Origin: Symsagittifera roscoffensis
Lineage: Eukaryota > Xenacoelomorpha > Acoela > Convolutidae
Assembly: GCF_963678635.1 (NCBI RefSeq)
Contig: NC_087068.1
Coordinates: forward strand, 40,941,649 to 41,005,648
Length of the DNA: 64,000 nucleotides
Reading direction: 5' to 3'
Positions 11,502 to 23,104 of this stretch are shown piece by piece. The position numbers and the translations under genes are program-made. Each line of letters starts with the position of its first letter. The first letter of the stretch is position 1. The notes under the pieces are model-generated. The model was not told the DNA's origin and did not search any database. It was given only the letters and a program-made list of their open reading frames with translations.

Positions 11502-11576
11502 GCTATTCTTGTGCTGTTTTCAGAAAGCTCTTCTTTTGACCTGATACGACTATTCTTGTGCTGTTTTCAGAAAGCT
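11502..11576. repeat. 47-bp direct repeat
   Basis: CTATTCTTGTGCTGTTTTCA followed by GAAAGCT occurs twice about 47 bases apart, separated by CTTCTTTTGACCTGATACGA. The surrounding 11,340-11,500 stretch also carries short TTTCTCTAG repeats. Confidence 0.7.
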
Positions 11577-11889
11577 AGTAAAGTTTTGTTAATCCTTATT
11601 TTGGAAAAATGAAATGTCATTTAAATCCGTGATAAACAGCCCTAGACGCTTAGACAGATCTAGGAAATCCATGCTTATCTCTGCAAGGCTTGGACTTTGC
11701 TTTTTTTTTACCTGAGCAGCTGTAGATCCAGTGATCAACTTTAATGGACAAGTAACTCAAATTGCGAATGCATGCTGCGCTGCGTGTTCAAAGATGGATT
11801 TTAAATTAGTACCAATATGTAATTTGAAAAGACACAAAATCGGAACCGCAACTAAATTTTCTTACCAAATTTGCTCTTTTGTTGTCATT

Positions 11890-13280
11890 GGCAGAAGCAT
11901 GGCATGATAAATATATTTTCAAATTTAAGCTCAGGTCAACAATACCTTTTGAATGATATAAAAAAATTCTGTCAAAAATGTAACGGTTAAAAAGCCGAAA
12001 TTTGTCTAAAGAAAAAAAAACCCACCCCGAGCACAAATATTCCGTTACTTTCGTATCGAAAGTCGGAACAACAAGACTGCTCGTATTAGGGCCAAGCCCT
12101 GAATGCTCCGACTGCCTTTTAAGGTTTATGGGACAGTAATAACAATCAAAAAATAAATGAAAGAAAAAATGAAACAATTTTTTTTCTAAAATTTGAATTT
12201 TTTTGGGAGAATCATCCCCACACACGCCATATAAAGTACAAAAAGATAGATTTTGCTCCTTGTAATAAATCAAATTTGGGAAATAAGCTTCTTTCAACCA
12301 CTTTGGAACAATTTCTAAGACGGATTAACTCTCCGCTTACGCGTTAATAGCATCCCCCCACACGCCATATAAAGTACAAAAAGACAGTTTTCGTTCCTTG
12401 TAACAAATCATTTATGTTAAATAAGCTTCGTTCAACCAATTTGGAACGATTTATAAGACGGATTAAATCTCCGCTTACGCGTTAAGGGCGCGAATTATAT
12501 CGCGCGTTAATTGTTTCAAATTGGTCAAAATGGCCAAACTGGCAATGTTTAAACCCTCATAACTTTACGAAAAAAGATCACAGGTAAAATATCTTTTCAA
12601 ATTTAAGCTCAAGTCAACAATACCTTTTGAATGATAAAAAAAATTCTGTCAAAAATGGCTAGTTAAACAGCCGAAATTTGTCTAAAGAAAAAAAAACCCA
12701 CCCCGAGCACAAATATTCCGTTACTTTCGTATCGAAAGTCGGAACAACAAGACTGCTCGTATCAGGGCCAAGCCCTGAATGCTCCGACTGCCTTTTAAGG
12801 TTTATGGGACAGTAATAACATTCAAAAAATAAATGAAAGAAAAAAATGAAAAACAAATTTTTTCTAAAATTTGAATTTTTTTGGGAGAATCATCCCCACA
12901 CACGCCATATAAAGTACAAAAAGATAGATTTCGCTCCTTGTAACAAATAAATTATGGCAAATAAGCTTCTTTCAACTAATTTGGAACGATTTCTAAGACG
13001 GATTAACTCGCCGCTTACGCGTTAATAGCGCGAAATATATCGCTCGTTAATTGTCCCAAATTGGCCAAAATGGCAATCTTTAAACCCCCATAACTTTACC
13101 AAAAATGATCACAGGTAAAATATCTTTTCAAGTTTGAGCTCAAAACAACAACACTTTTCGAATGATAAAAAAAAGTCCGTCAAAAATGGCTAGTTAAAAA
13201 GTCGAAATTTGTCTGAAGAAAAACAAACCCACCCCGAGCACAAATATTCCGTTATTTTTGTATCGAAAGTCGGAACAATA
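11890..13280 (+). repeat. Family A array, head to tail
   Basis: Three consecutive family A copies lie head to tail. The right end of one (AAAGTCGGAACA) runs straight into the left end of the next (ACAAGACTGCTCG) at about 12,070 and 12,748. The second copy carries an internal duplication of about 130 bases (CCACACGCCATATAAAG at about 12,220 and again at about 12,358). Minus-strand frames at 11,806-12,297 and 12,659-12,856 are shadows that repeat in every copy. Confidence 0.85.
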
Positions 13281-13394
13281 ACTCTGACACGTTATAATTT
13301 TCCGCTTACGCGTGAAAAGCAGTAAGCAAGTGGTCCTTAATTGTCTGAAACTGCTCAAATTGGCATTATTCAAACGCGACAATATTTAACAACA

Positions 13395-14110
13395 ACGCTG
13401 CTCATATCAGGGCAAAAACCTGAATGTTCCAATTGCTCTTTAATTGGTCTCGAGTATTTTAAAATAATTTTAATAATGGGAAAATTAGATGTTGGAAAAA
13501 CCAAAATTGAATATTGGTAAATTGAATATTATAAATTATAGGTGTTAAAAATTGAGTCGTGTATGAAATTAATAAGACAAAGAGCTGACTCAACTCAATT
13601 AAAAACGATTTTGTAGTACTGGATAATTTTTCAAGGGTGAAGTATGAAACGAGCAGTTAAGATGGACTTGCGGCATGTTACTAAAGTGTTGCTCACCTAA
13701 GGCTGGACCCATGCAGATGAATGGATCGGAATTGAAAAAAGTATACAAGGCTACAAAAGAACATACTTGGCGTCTTGTACTAATAAAACGACCAAATGAT
13801 TTGCCTCAATTCAAATTGGAATGTGTTTACCCACCGCTTACACGTATCATAATTACGCAAATTATTGTTTGTTAATTATCCAACCCCAAACTGGTCAAAT
13901 TAACAGTTTTCAAAGTTTTTTCAAACATAAATTGATCACAAGCGAAATATATTCTGAAATTTGACTTCAGGAAAGCAAAATCATTCAGCTGGTATAAAGA
14001 ACTTTTGTCAAAAAACTATATTAAAAATTCTAAAATTAACTAAAGGAAAAAACAATATGAGCATAGATATTCCGCGGTTTCTTCAGAAGTCAAAACAAAT
14101 TCTGTTGAAA
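13395..14110 (+). repeat. Family A fragments
   Basis: A left-end fragment (TGCTCATATCAGGGCAAAAA) lies at 13,399. A degraded right half follows from about 13,830 (CCGCTTACACG, CCCAAACTGGTCAAATTAAC, TTGATCACAAGCGAAATATA) to about 14,100. Between them is AT-rich DNA with a 66-residue frame (13,675-13,875) that runs into the repeat and is not supported as a gene. Confidence 0.5.
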
Positions 14111-14625
14111 AGCCGGCATGGGAAAAATATGAAGTAATTAAAAGCAAAAAAGTTTGCTACAAAAAGCGAGGAACTTTACATAGGATTCTAATAAAATCAT
14201 TAGATAGGGTTCTAATAAAATCTTAACCTTTTTATATGGCTAGAATGTTTTTTATTATAATTTTTTTGTTCCAGAGCTTCACTTTTTGATAGATACAGTT
14301 TTAAATTACATATCCAAAAATAATAAGAATCATTTTTTGCCTTCCAAAAAATACACATTGTTTTTACGGTTTTTTATTGGTAAAAAAGGTATGCTGGAAT
14401 ATGCAATAGACAAAAATTTATTGTCTTTTTAAGTCGAAAAAACTTTTGGAAAGTTTTGTTAGGTCATCAAAAAGTTTTCAAGTTTTAAAAAGTTTTTAAA
14501 AAATTTAAAAAACTTGTGAGTTTTGCTGAACCATTTGATATACCTAGTTTTATGAGCAAAATCAAACAGGTGTCTAATCCTTGCCAAAGATGGTTGCATG
14601 TTAATTTACCTTGGAAGAAATCATT

Positions 14626-14679
14626 AATCAGGATAATCGGAGGAACCTAATCGTTTAGTGTCCTCCGATTATCCTGATT
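14626..14679. repeat. Perfect 19-bp hairpin
   Basis: AATCAGGATAATCGGAGGA at 14,626-14,644 is the exact reverse complement of 14,661-14,679, with a 16-base loop. It may be the end of a foldback element or a recent palindromic duplication. Confidence 0.9.
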
Positions 14680-14689
14680 ATTGTTTGTT

Positions 14690-16070
14690 CAATCAAGGGA
14701 CAAGACCTGATGAGACAGCTGGGCTGGTTATGTATTGCAGAGAAGTTTCCGGGGAGATTGTGATGAGCATCCAAGGTGATGAGCATCATAAACAAGCAGT
14801 CCAAAAGTTTGAACATGAGAAAAAAGAGTTGTAACAACCTGCAATTGACGAGATGAGCGTCCAAGGTGAAGATATTCTAGCAGCCTGGAAGACCAAGCAG
14901 GAGAAGGAGGAGCTGCAGGGACCAGTTGCAAACGCCAAAATTGCCACAACCTAAGTCCTATAAAACTTAAGGGCCGAAGATTAGATATTAATTTCTACTA
15001 CTAAGTAGGTACGGATGGAGAAAAACTTGTGGCACACGAGCATAGAGATATATTATAATAATTTTTGGTGAACTACTTTAAGAAATCGTGATAATAGCTA
15101 GATCCGTGAGTTTCCCCACTCAATTTGCAAGAACTAATGAATCGCAAAAACTATCATAAGATGTCGTCAGTCGACAAAATCGATAAACTGATAAGCGAGA
15201 AAGAAACATGAGGTAAGCTTTACGAAAAAAAAACAAAGATGAATCTGACGTGCGAAGACGGCTAGCCCCCACTCAGCAAAGACGAGCAAGCATTCATTGC
15301 AATTTAAAGTTTGTGGAGGTTCATTGGAGTTTCAGCGTTTCCTATGGGTTTTATGATCTGATGGCGATGCTCACCAATTTTGTAAAGTTAATCAAAAAGG
15401 TCTTAAGCGAAGTTACCCAGACACCCGCATTCAAAGAAAAAATATTAACTGACACTAAAAAGAAGCAAAATAGTGCGCAAAATGTTGGAAGAAGTTTGGA
15501 CTGTGAAAAACAATCAGTGAAAATGTCAAAACACGACTTTGCAAGAAAAAAACTGCAAAAGTTTGGGACATACGATCACAGCATCGCTAAAAATTATTAT
15601 CACAGAAAAAAATCGCTAAAAGGAAAAACGCCCTTTATGAGTCGATAAATCCCCGGAAAAGTTTGATGGGTCAGATCATTTATAGGCTCGATACTCAACC
15701 TCTATGAATAATCTCCGCTAGAAGCAGAAAAAAGGGTAGTTTCTAAGATTTTGTTAGCAAAAGAACAGAATTCAGTTGAATCCCAGATTGTGAGATGAGT
15801 TTCATGAACTTGAAGAAAGGATCAGCTAATATTGTGGAACACAATGATATGAGCGTATTGTTTGGAAAAAGCAGCAAAGGCCTTAGGAATGTTCTGGAAG
15901 ATTGCAACCCGAAGAGAAGCGCGGAGTTTCATTCGCAGATTGATTCCTCAAAGAACCTGAATAAAAATGGTCAACGAGGGCATTGCAGTTAGTAGCTATA
16001 TCGTGAATGTCGGAGGAGGCATTTAACAGTACTCACGGACCAAAATTCGCTGTTGTTGTTCTCCTAATTG
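14690..16070 (+). pseudogene. Unrecognised coding-like relic
   Basis: Several plus-strand stretches read like ancient protein broken by stops and frame changes. One, from about 14,700 to 14,952, is open apart from a TAA at 14,834 and is Glu/Lys-rich (VQKFEHEKKEL, AAWKTKQEKEELQG). Others are the 132-residue frame at 15,250-15,648 (LTNFVKLIKKVLSEVTQTPA) and the 65-residue frame at 15,795-15,992. Composition is less AT-rich than the surroundings. I do not recognise the family; a gag remnant or a dead host gene are both possible. Confidence 0.35.
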
Positions 16071-16074
16071 GAAT

Positions 16075-16860
16075 ACGGCTGCTCATATCAAGGCAAAGCC
16101 CGGAACCTTTTAAGGTCTATGGAGCAATCTTCGCTTTAGAAAAATCGATGGATTTTTCAAAAAAAAAAAGAAAAAATTGTTGAGAAAGCTTTTCGAATAT
16201 TATATCCCCACATGTCATAAAAAAACGAGGTGATTTCTACCAGCCACATTTGATGATGTTTTATGTTAAGTGTTAACAAAAACGGTGATATAGTGCCTGG
16301 TTTTAGAATATATTATAGATATTAGATTCTATTGATTTGCACAAAAAACTAAAATAACAATTCGAAAACGCATAAAAAATCATCAATGATTACATTAATA
16401 TAAAACGGTAACAAGACTGCTAGTATCAGAGCAAAGCCTTTTAAGGCCGATAAAGCAGTGTTCGTTTTTTAAAAATTGATGATTTTTTCAAACAAAAATG
16501 AAAATTAAAAAAAAAGTTTCGAGTTTTTTTAACTATCCCCTCAAACTCCATATAATCTACAAAATGATAGATTTCACTCTTAGTAGCAAAGCAATTATGG
16601 CAAATAGACTTCTTCATCAACTTCAGAACAATTTTTCAGTTGTCGCGGGTTTATTGTCTCAAAATGACAAAATGGAAATTTTAGAACCCCCATAACGTTA
16701 CAAAAAATGATCACAGGAAAGTTGAGCTCAATAATAGCTTTTAGGTGATATAAAAAAATGGCGTCAAAGTTCCGTCAAAATGGCTGGTGAAAAGTCTGGA
16801 AAAAAGAACCACCCGAGTACAAATTTTTCGTCATTTTCTTTGAAGGTAGGAACAAAAAAC
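16075..16860 (+). repeat. Two degraded family A copies
   Basis: The first starts at the hairpin region near 16,080 (CTGCTCATATCAAGGCAAAG) and is truncated by about 16,260. The second runs from ACAAGACTGCTAGTATCAGA at about 16,414 to TTTGAAGGTAGGAACA near 16,857, with several internal deletions. Confidence 0.7.
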
Positions 16861-18015
16861 AAGAGTTAAGAGCTAGAATACGTAATAAGACACGCATTTC
16901 CTATCGGCCTGGATTCTTAACTCGTAAGCCTTCTTTTGATGATATGTTACAATAGTTGGTAACTTTGAGTATAGCGCATATATTAAGTTTGAGAATGATA
17001 ATGCATATTATAGGAATTTCATTTTCAATCAATTGTACTACTACGAGATAGTTTTTGTTTATACATTACTCTGAACAAGAGCTTTTCAAATGTTCAGATC
17101 AAAAATTGAAATCATAATTTTTTTGCCAAAAAATTGTCCTTTGAAACAAATTATAATTATTGTGCGAAGTACAACGAGAAGCAAACCAGCTATTCAAATT
17201 GAACTTATTACCTTCTATTGTTATAAATCAAAATACTACTTTTACCCACTTAATTTTTGTGTAACTCTAAAATCTGCATCTAGATTTGTTTATGGTTACC
17301 TGTCGATCAATTCTCTGTCCGCAAGCAGAGAGATTGGGTTTTTCAGTTCATCTTGTTGTTGACTGCTTAATGATTTTTTGAGGGGAGCTGTTCTCATGAT
17401 GATGTAATTAGAAAAACTATTTAACTCTAATAAGGGCATTATGTAGTAAATATGCATCATCTATATATTGCGTCGAGAACAATTGAGATCAATTCGAGAC
17501 ACGCAGTATCGCAAAATTTCCCAGGTACAAAAAAACTTCGTGGTATAAATGGCATGAAACAGATGTATAAAAAATTCGAATTGGAAAGTGATCCCACTTG
17601 TATCACATATGAAACAATAGTAATTCAAATTGTTCATTTTTGTTTCGAATTTTGCACTTGTTTTTCAAACATGGCAAGGACAAAATCTGTAAATATGTGC
17701 TTTGTTTTAATCAATCAACGTTTTTCAATAATTAAAAAGTAAAAAAATATAGTCTTATTAGTTTGTATAGTACTAGCATTTCTATCATTTTGCTGAATTA
17801 CCAAAAAAAACTAGTTTTCGATAATTGTCTGAATCCTGAAGTAGACGTTTTTTTTGAAGAATATCAAAAGAATGTACTACCTTACCATAAGGTCAGACAA
17901 TTATTTCTAATCTTCTAAAATACAAACCAGCGATAAGGTTGGAATCGAACCCTAAAAATTTCTCCTTAGTCTTATTAGTAGAAAAAAAGTTGTTTAAAAT
18001 CCGTTTTTTTGATCC
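16861..18015. other. AT-rich stretch with a B-box-like word
   Basis: Two plus-strand frames of 90 and 96 codons (17,090 and 17,452) have no recognisable domain and no splice context. At about 17,942-17,953 the minus strand reads GGGTTCGATTCC, a tRNA B-box consensus, but no cloverleaf forms around it. Nothing else is supported. Confidence 0.4.
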
Positions 18016-18278
18016 TGAAGTATTCTAAATTGTGATAACGTAACTTGCTTAAGGGAATTAAGTAACTCATTAAATAACATGTGATTCAATGTCAATTCAG
18101 CCCCCGAAAATACTGTTTCAGATCAGATTGTATAGACATTTAAACAATCATGTCCTATCGAACATAGTTTGGCCAAGTACCGGACAGCATCATATAGGAC
18201 AAAGACCTTCAGCATAAACAATGACCTTTAGCGTGAATACGATTTCTGTCTAAACGCATACGATAGCACCAAGCACCA
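18016..18278 (-). repeat. 3' LTR of the decayed element
   Basis: On the plus strand it begins TGAAGTATTCT, passes TGTGATAACG, GATCAGATTGTATA and ACATAGTTTGG, and ends CGATAGCACCAAGCACCA. The same words occur in the same order at 22,655-22,930. Divergence is high, with many substitutions and small gaps, so the insertion is old. Confidence 0.75.
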
Positions 18279-18330
18279 CCAAAAACCATCTTGGGCAAAA
18301 AGTGTGTTTAATAATTTTTTTATAAAAGTC

Positions 18331-18603
18331 TTAATCTTTAGTTTTTTTGGTTCTGATATGTCTGTATCTTGGACTTTTCTCCACTTTCGCTTCTATTTTC
18401 ATCTTCTGTCGTTTACACTGTAACTCGCCTTCCGTGGACTCCTCTGTTAGCTCGCTCTTTTCTCGTTCGCTTTGTTGTGGAACCAACGCACCGCTCCATT
18501 TCGCTTCGCTCACACTGCAAGTGGCAACCCTTCCTTCGATTTTTTTCGCCTTCCTCATTTTACTGCTCAAAAGTTCCGACAAGTCTGACAATTTTGATGT
18601 CAC
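18331..18603 (-). pseudogene. Charged tail-like ORF next to the 3' LTR
   Basis: A 90-codon minus-strand frame rich in Lys, Glu and Ser (KRQKMKIEAKVEKSPRYRH) lies just inside the 3' LTR. It occupies the same place as the Lys/Arg/Ser-rich 127-codon tail frame of the younger element (61,610-61,993). Homology is not visible at this distance, so the link rests on position and composition. Confidence 0.35.
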
Positions 18604-19678
18604 ATATCTGGCATTTTTTTTGTTGTGGTTGGCATTGCTCCTGCTGACTCGTTACGCCTCGTGATTATGGCCCTGTCATGTCCTCGGCTTAGAATGAGTC
18701 CTCGAATCCCAACTCTACAGTCGGAGTATCTGGCAGTGCGACCTTCCTGTTACCACCACTTCCCCTGTCCGGATCATTTTCTTGAGCTTGTGGCGATCTC
18801 TTTAGGCTGATCGGTTTCACCTACTGATTTTGACTACCTTTTCCAAGTTTTTGTCCGTCCCCTCGAGTTTACCGACTATTTGGCATTTATGACGTCTCCG
18901 GTCCTCACTCTTTCTGTCGCATCACGGTCCTTACTCAACAATTTTTGTTTTCGATCGTTTTGCGGTCAACCTTAATCGCCATTAATTTATCCAATTGGAT
19001 CCTTTTAAGTGCTGGGGGTCCGGTTTTCACCAGATCTGATTTTCTGGTTATTGTTTTCTTGTTCCCCGGACTAGTCTGAGTTTCTTCTCCGGAAACTTTA
19101 CTATTTTTGGCCCTGTCGTCCGTGACAAAACCTCTAAGTCTAACATTTGCAATCGCTACTTTTGACGCTCCACCACAACGTCAAATCTGAAGTCCTCGTC
19201 TGTAACCTCCATGTCGTCCAGTAGGGGCGTGCCCAAGATCATCTCATCTAAACTAGTAGGAATGAATCTCCGAGTCTAATCATCTTAGGTCAATTGTTAT
19301 ATTGGTATTAGAGTATTCGGATAGCAGCTCTAATGCGCTTGAAACCGTGAAAATTTTACAACTCGTTACTAAGTTGACCACAATTGGTGTATTAAACGAA
19401 GCAAGTCCTTATGTAATCAAATTTTGTTTTCTTTTCTTCTTTTACACCTTGTAACCTTTCTCTGAGTGTTTGAAATAATCATTAACTGTTTCTGACGCAA
19501 AGTGTTCATCTATATGCGATGTCAATAGTCCTATTTTAATATCGTCCGCAATTGTTTTCATCGCCGTTCCTGTGAGTCATGTTATCCTGTAAGTCATGTT
19601 ATCTAATTTAAAACTCGATGTTATTCCTGTGAGTCATGTTATCTAATTTAAAATTCGAGGAATTCGAGGAGCACGTTT

Positions 19679-19990
19679 CCACCGTTTGTGTTCTGGAAAA
19701 CTTTACAGGTAGCAAATTTAGATTACCGATCAATCGCACATAGAAATTGAACTTGACGACCCTTTCCGATGATAATCGATCCCATGAAATCAATTTGAAG
19801 CTCCTGGTTCGGCTCTTTTATTTTTGGTAGTGGTTCAGGGATGTTTTTTGGATTCATGAATTTAAGGTTCCTAGCAATTTCTGTTCACGGCTTACAGAAT
19901 TGGGACAAAACCTTTATTCTATCACGGCCACCAAATTTTGTCTGCGAGGTCCATCATTCTTGCTTGGCCCGGTTGAAATGTCCACTACCG
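19679..19990 (-). pseudogene. pol: Integrase relic of the decayed element
   Basis: The minus strand reads QELQIDFMGSI, then RQVQFLCAID and, after a stop, SKFATCKV. This parallels the retroviral-type integrase core: the first catalytic Asp sits in IDF, and AID followed by SKF matches the AVDRFS region of the younger element. Just upstream, KIWWP and FCK resemble the end of the zinc-binding HHCC region (WFPYL and C-x2-C). Stops and frame changes break it. Confidence 0.75.
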
Positions 19991-21447
19991 CTGATTGCAA
20001 TTAATTCTGAATTTCAGTTTTCTAATCAATTACAATTATTCCTCGCTTTACACTTATGTTCTTTCAGTGTTGATTATATTACTGGCCTACTTTGCGACGT
20101 CTCTCCCTGACTTTGTTGATAAAGCACTACCTTAATTCTCGTAACTTCGCGTCTCGATTCGCCAGAGCAGCGAGTACTTTTGTGGTTAAAAATTTTCGCA
20201 ATCTTAATCTCCATCGATTCTGTTATTGTTAGCACTTCTACTTGGTGTTGTACTCGTCGTTGACCGTAATCACTATTGACCTCTGGCTTTTTCCCTCTAG
20301 TTGCTGAGTTTTTGATCTCCCCAAACTTTTTTTTCCTTTTTTGTCCTCTGGTTTATGAGCCTTTTCTTTTCCCACAACAGAAGTTTTGGTCTGCAAAACA
20401 CGCGGAATCCGCTTACAATTCCTGTCTTTTCTAACTGACGTAATTCTTACTTACTCTCGCTTCTAATACTTTTATCTATCATTATAACATTATTGTTACT
20501 TAATGTTATAGTACAATGATGTTTTGTTTCAGGATGAAGTTTTGAATGTGCCTACTTCAAGTCCTAGCTCGAAAAAAAATGAAATCTCGCGATGATTCCC
20601 TTCAGCTATGACTTGGATCGAATCAAATAAAATTCCAATATTTGGCTTTTGATATTAGTTCTTGAGAATCGCGGTGTTTGGCTGTTTCGAATCTAATGCC
20701 AACTTGATTTTTCCTTTTCGTCTGTTAGAACAGTCGGCAAAAAAACTGTTGGTCGTGGCCTCTTTTTTAATTGTCGTATGTGCAATTTTCATCCTAGTCT
20801 TTTGATTTCACCACTACTCCACTACTTTATCTTGTCAAAATTAGGGATTTGCCGTCCCTTTTGATGCGTTATTAAAAACTGATTTTTAAACTTTGATATA
20901 ACAAAAAACACTTTCGCTATTCCTTTTCTTTTAAAAAAAACCCTTGAAAATTTTTTACAAATTTGATTTGTGAGTAATTATCATCTGCCTCAATTGTATT
21001 AACGGAACCTACTTTACCTTTTTTACGGCTGTTGATTCTTGAGACTTATTCAAGCCTAGACCTCTGAACTAATTGCTGACCAAAGTTGGCTTCCTGTTAT
21101 GTTCCATCACTGTCCAGAGGTGCTCTCGCACCACCCATCCATTGGATTTGGTGTCGAATACCAGTGTGCGCTGATTCAGGATGCCAAATTAGTTGTAATT
21201 GCGTAGTAAGCTGTCTGAGTCTTGCCAAAATCTTGCTCAGAGTACTTATTGGCGGTCGTTGCCATACATCGTGGCATCAGATTTGTTGTACTCCAAACTC
21301 CAAACTTAGACTCATTATTGCCTGAGCTGAGTCGTACCTTCTGCTCCCTGTCTGTCAGAAAATTTTTAAACGTTTCAATTTTTGAGCTTTTTGCAAGGGA
21401 GCCCTCCTTTGTTTCCTCCGCTACTTTTGATTTTTTTTGTCACATCA

Positions 21448-22655
21448 TCAATTGCTTTTACACCATAGTCGTTTGATGAACCCGAAATTTACAGTTGTAA
21501 TTTCCGTTCTCATTCTTACATTTTGTTGGCAAAACATCGAAGTTTCTTTCGTCCTGGTCATTGTTGTTGCTCTCTTTCTCTCAACTACTAGATAAATCTT
21601 GCCACCGAATGGAGTTTTTGATCCACGTCCGCTTCTCGCCGGTACTCGCACTACCCTGCCTCTCACGTTAGCACTAGATTGGCCGTGTTGGCCTCCACTC
21701 CTAGAGATATTGGCAAAACATTTCTCCATGCCACATTTTCTGCAGTCTTGACCGAGGACGGTCAAAATTGAAGATGCTGGGCTGACCATGATTTTCTTTT
21801 GGAGTTGCACGGTTCCCTCAATGCCTCCCGCTTTTTCCTTGTACGAAGTTGACATATCTGCTCAGCAAATTCCCCTAGCCACCATTATCTCGGCTAGTCT
21901 TGCCGTTCTTCTCTATTTTTTCTGACAGTATTGCATACTCTAATGTGCCTTCTAAAGTCACCACTTCATTCACGTGTTCATCCTGAATCTTTGAATTTGA
22001 CATATTGATAACAAATACGTCACTAATCATTACGTCTTCTCCTGCTCCGAGCTCACAGTGTTCTGCCAGGCCCCTCAGGTGACAAAAAACAGCTCCATCA
22101 TTGCTTTTACGCTTGTTTCTGTGAAAAAGACGTATCTTTTGATCCTTCGGTTTCTCGGTTTCGGAAAATCACTTCCAGGTTCCGCCGAAACGTCCTCAAT
22201 GTTATGGAATCGTCGTTTAATTTCACCAACGCGAACTGGTTTTGTCGTTCTTTTCCCAGTGACAAAAATACGAGTGATATGGGGTTTCTTAGGCCTGTAG
22301 TTCTTGGAATAATATGGCTTGATACTCCTATTTGACAAACATCTTCACATTTGTTCTCGCATCTTGTTCTAGACTTTGTGTTTCGGATGTTGCGATCTAT
22401 AGTATTCGCAGCCGTTACTCGTTGCCATATACTCGTCGCCGCATACTATTCGTTGCCATATACGGCTGGTTTTTTTTTACTGGAGCTACCGGCAAGATAA
22501 CTGCTGCCGGTTTCGGCCTTAATAATGTATTTACCATTATTGCTGTTTTCGCAAACAATGCCAACTTCAATAGATAGCTCCATCTATCCCACTCTGTTTA
22601 TGGTTGTTCCGTCTGTCGGTCCCAAGAACTCTGGTACTTTTGTTGGCTGTACCAT
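21448..22655 (-). pseudogene. gag: Gag relic of the decayed element
   Basis: The frame starts with an ATG whose A is the last base of the LTR (MVQP, minus strand from 22,655). A stretch near 22,080-22,280 reads LGKERQNQF and LEVIFRNRE and SQKQ, aligning with LGERGQDEL, FENVFRKER and SRKQ of the younger gag. About 100 bases on, GLAEHCELGA and VINMSN align with GLAARCSLGA and VNMSN. The 135-codon frame at 21,448-21,855 holds a Cys-rich, Gly/Arg-rich segment (CRKCGMEKCF) where the zinc knuckles should be. Several stops and frame changes are present. Confidence 0.8.
22637..22654 (-). promoter_or_regulatory. Putative primer-binding site of the decayed element
   Basis: Immediately inside the 5' LTR the minus strand reads TGGTACAGCCAACAAAAG. 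It starts with the TGG expected for pairing with a tRNA 3' CCA end. The gag ATG overlaps it by TG. I have not assigned the primer tRNA. Confidence 0.5.
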
Positions 22656-22930
22656 GAAGTACTCGTATTCTCCGTCTGTGATAACGTAAATTGGTTAAGT
22701 AAATTAAATAAGGATTCTTGGAAATTGTTAAGCAATATGTGCTTCAGTAATAATTCAGTCTTAGACCATAATGTTTCAGGTCAGATCGTATAATCAACTA
22801 AACAATGATTTAATGAACATAGTTTGGACAAGCGCAAGACAACGTCAAATAGGCTAAATACTTTTAGAATAAACAACGACCTTTTGCGTCAATACGAGAT
22901 CTATCTTATCCCAACGATAGCACCAAGCAC
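22655..22930 (-). repeat. 5' LTR of the decayed element
   Basis: On the plus strand it begins TGAAGTACTCGTATTC, contains TGTGATAACGTAAATTGG, TCAGGTCAGATCGTATAA and ACATAGTTTGGACAAGC, and ends CGATAGCACCAAGCACC. It is the partner of 18,016-18,278. Confidence 0.75.
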
Positions 22931-23104
22931 CGCTTCATTTCCCATTGCCTCGTTTTTGTTTGATTTATAACAAAAAAAACTTTATTTGTCTTTCAAGACA
23001 TACAATTTCAGTCAATTGAAAAAAGGCGATTGAGCACTATTTTTATTATTGTAAAATTTTACTCCACCAATTTTGGCGCTTATTGATCAATTATCAAGAT
23101 GATG

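Larger units (their letters stand above)
18016..22930 (-). mobile_element. Decayed Ty3/gypsy-like LTR retrotransposon, minus strand
   Basis: Two diverged direct repeats of about 263 and 276 bases bound the element. Between them lie gag relics next to the right LTR and an integrase relic at 19.7 kb, both on the minus strand. The right LTR is therefore the 5' LTR. Gag is related to that of the younger element at 56-62 kb. The distance between gag and integrase is too short for a full reverse transcriptase plus RNase H, so part of pol has been lost. Multiple stops and frame changes make it inactive. No target duplication is clear at the ends. Confidence 0.8.

Noticed and set aside
11806-12856. 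Minus-strand ORFs with shared ending FVLGVGLFFFRQISTF-type peptides
   Set aside because: The same peptide appears wherever a family A copy lies (12.7, 13.3, 30.3, 32.5 kb). It is a translation of the repeat's antisense strand, with no start or conservation beyond the DNA repeat.
18347-18664. Hydrophobic Ser/Leu-rich plus-strand ORFs at 18.3-18.7 kb
   Set aside because: They are antisense to the charged tail of the decayed LTR element. Lys/Glu-rich sense codons read as Phe/Leu/Ser on the other strand.
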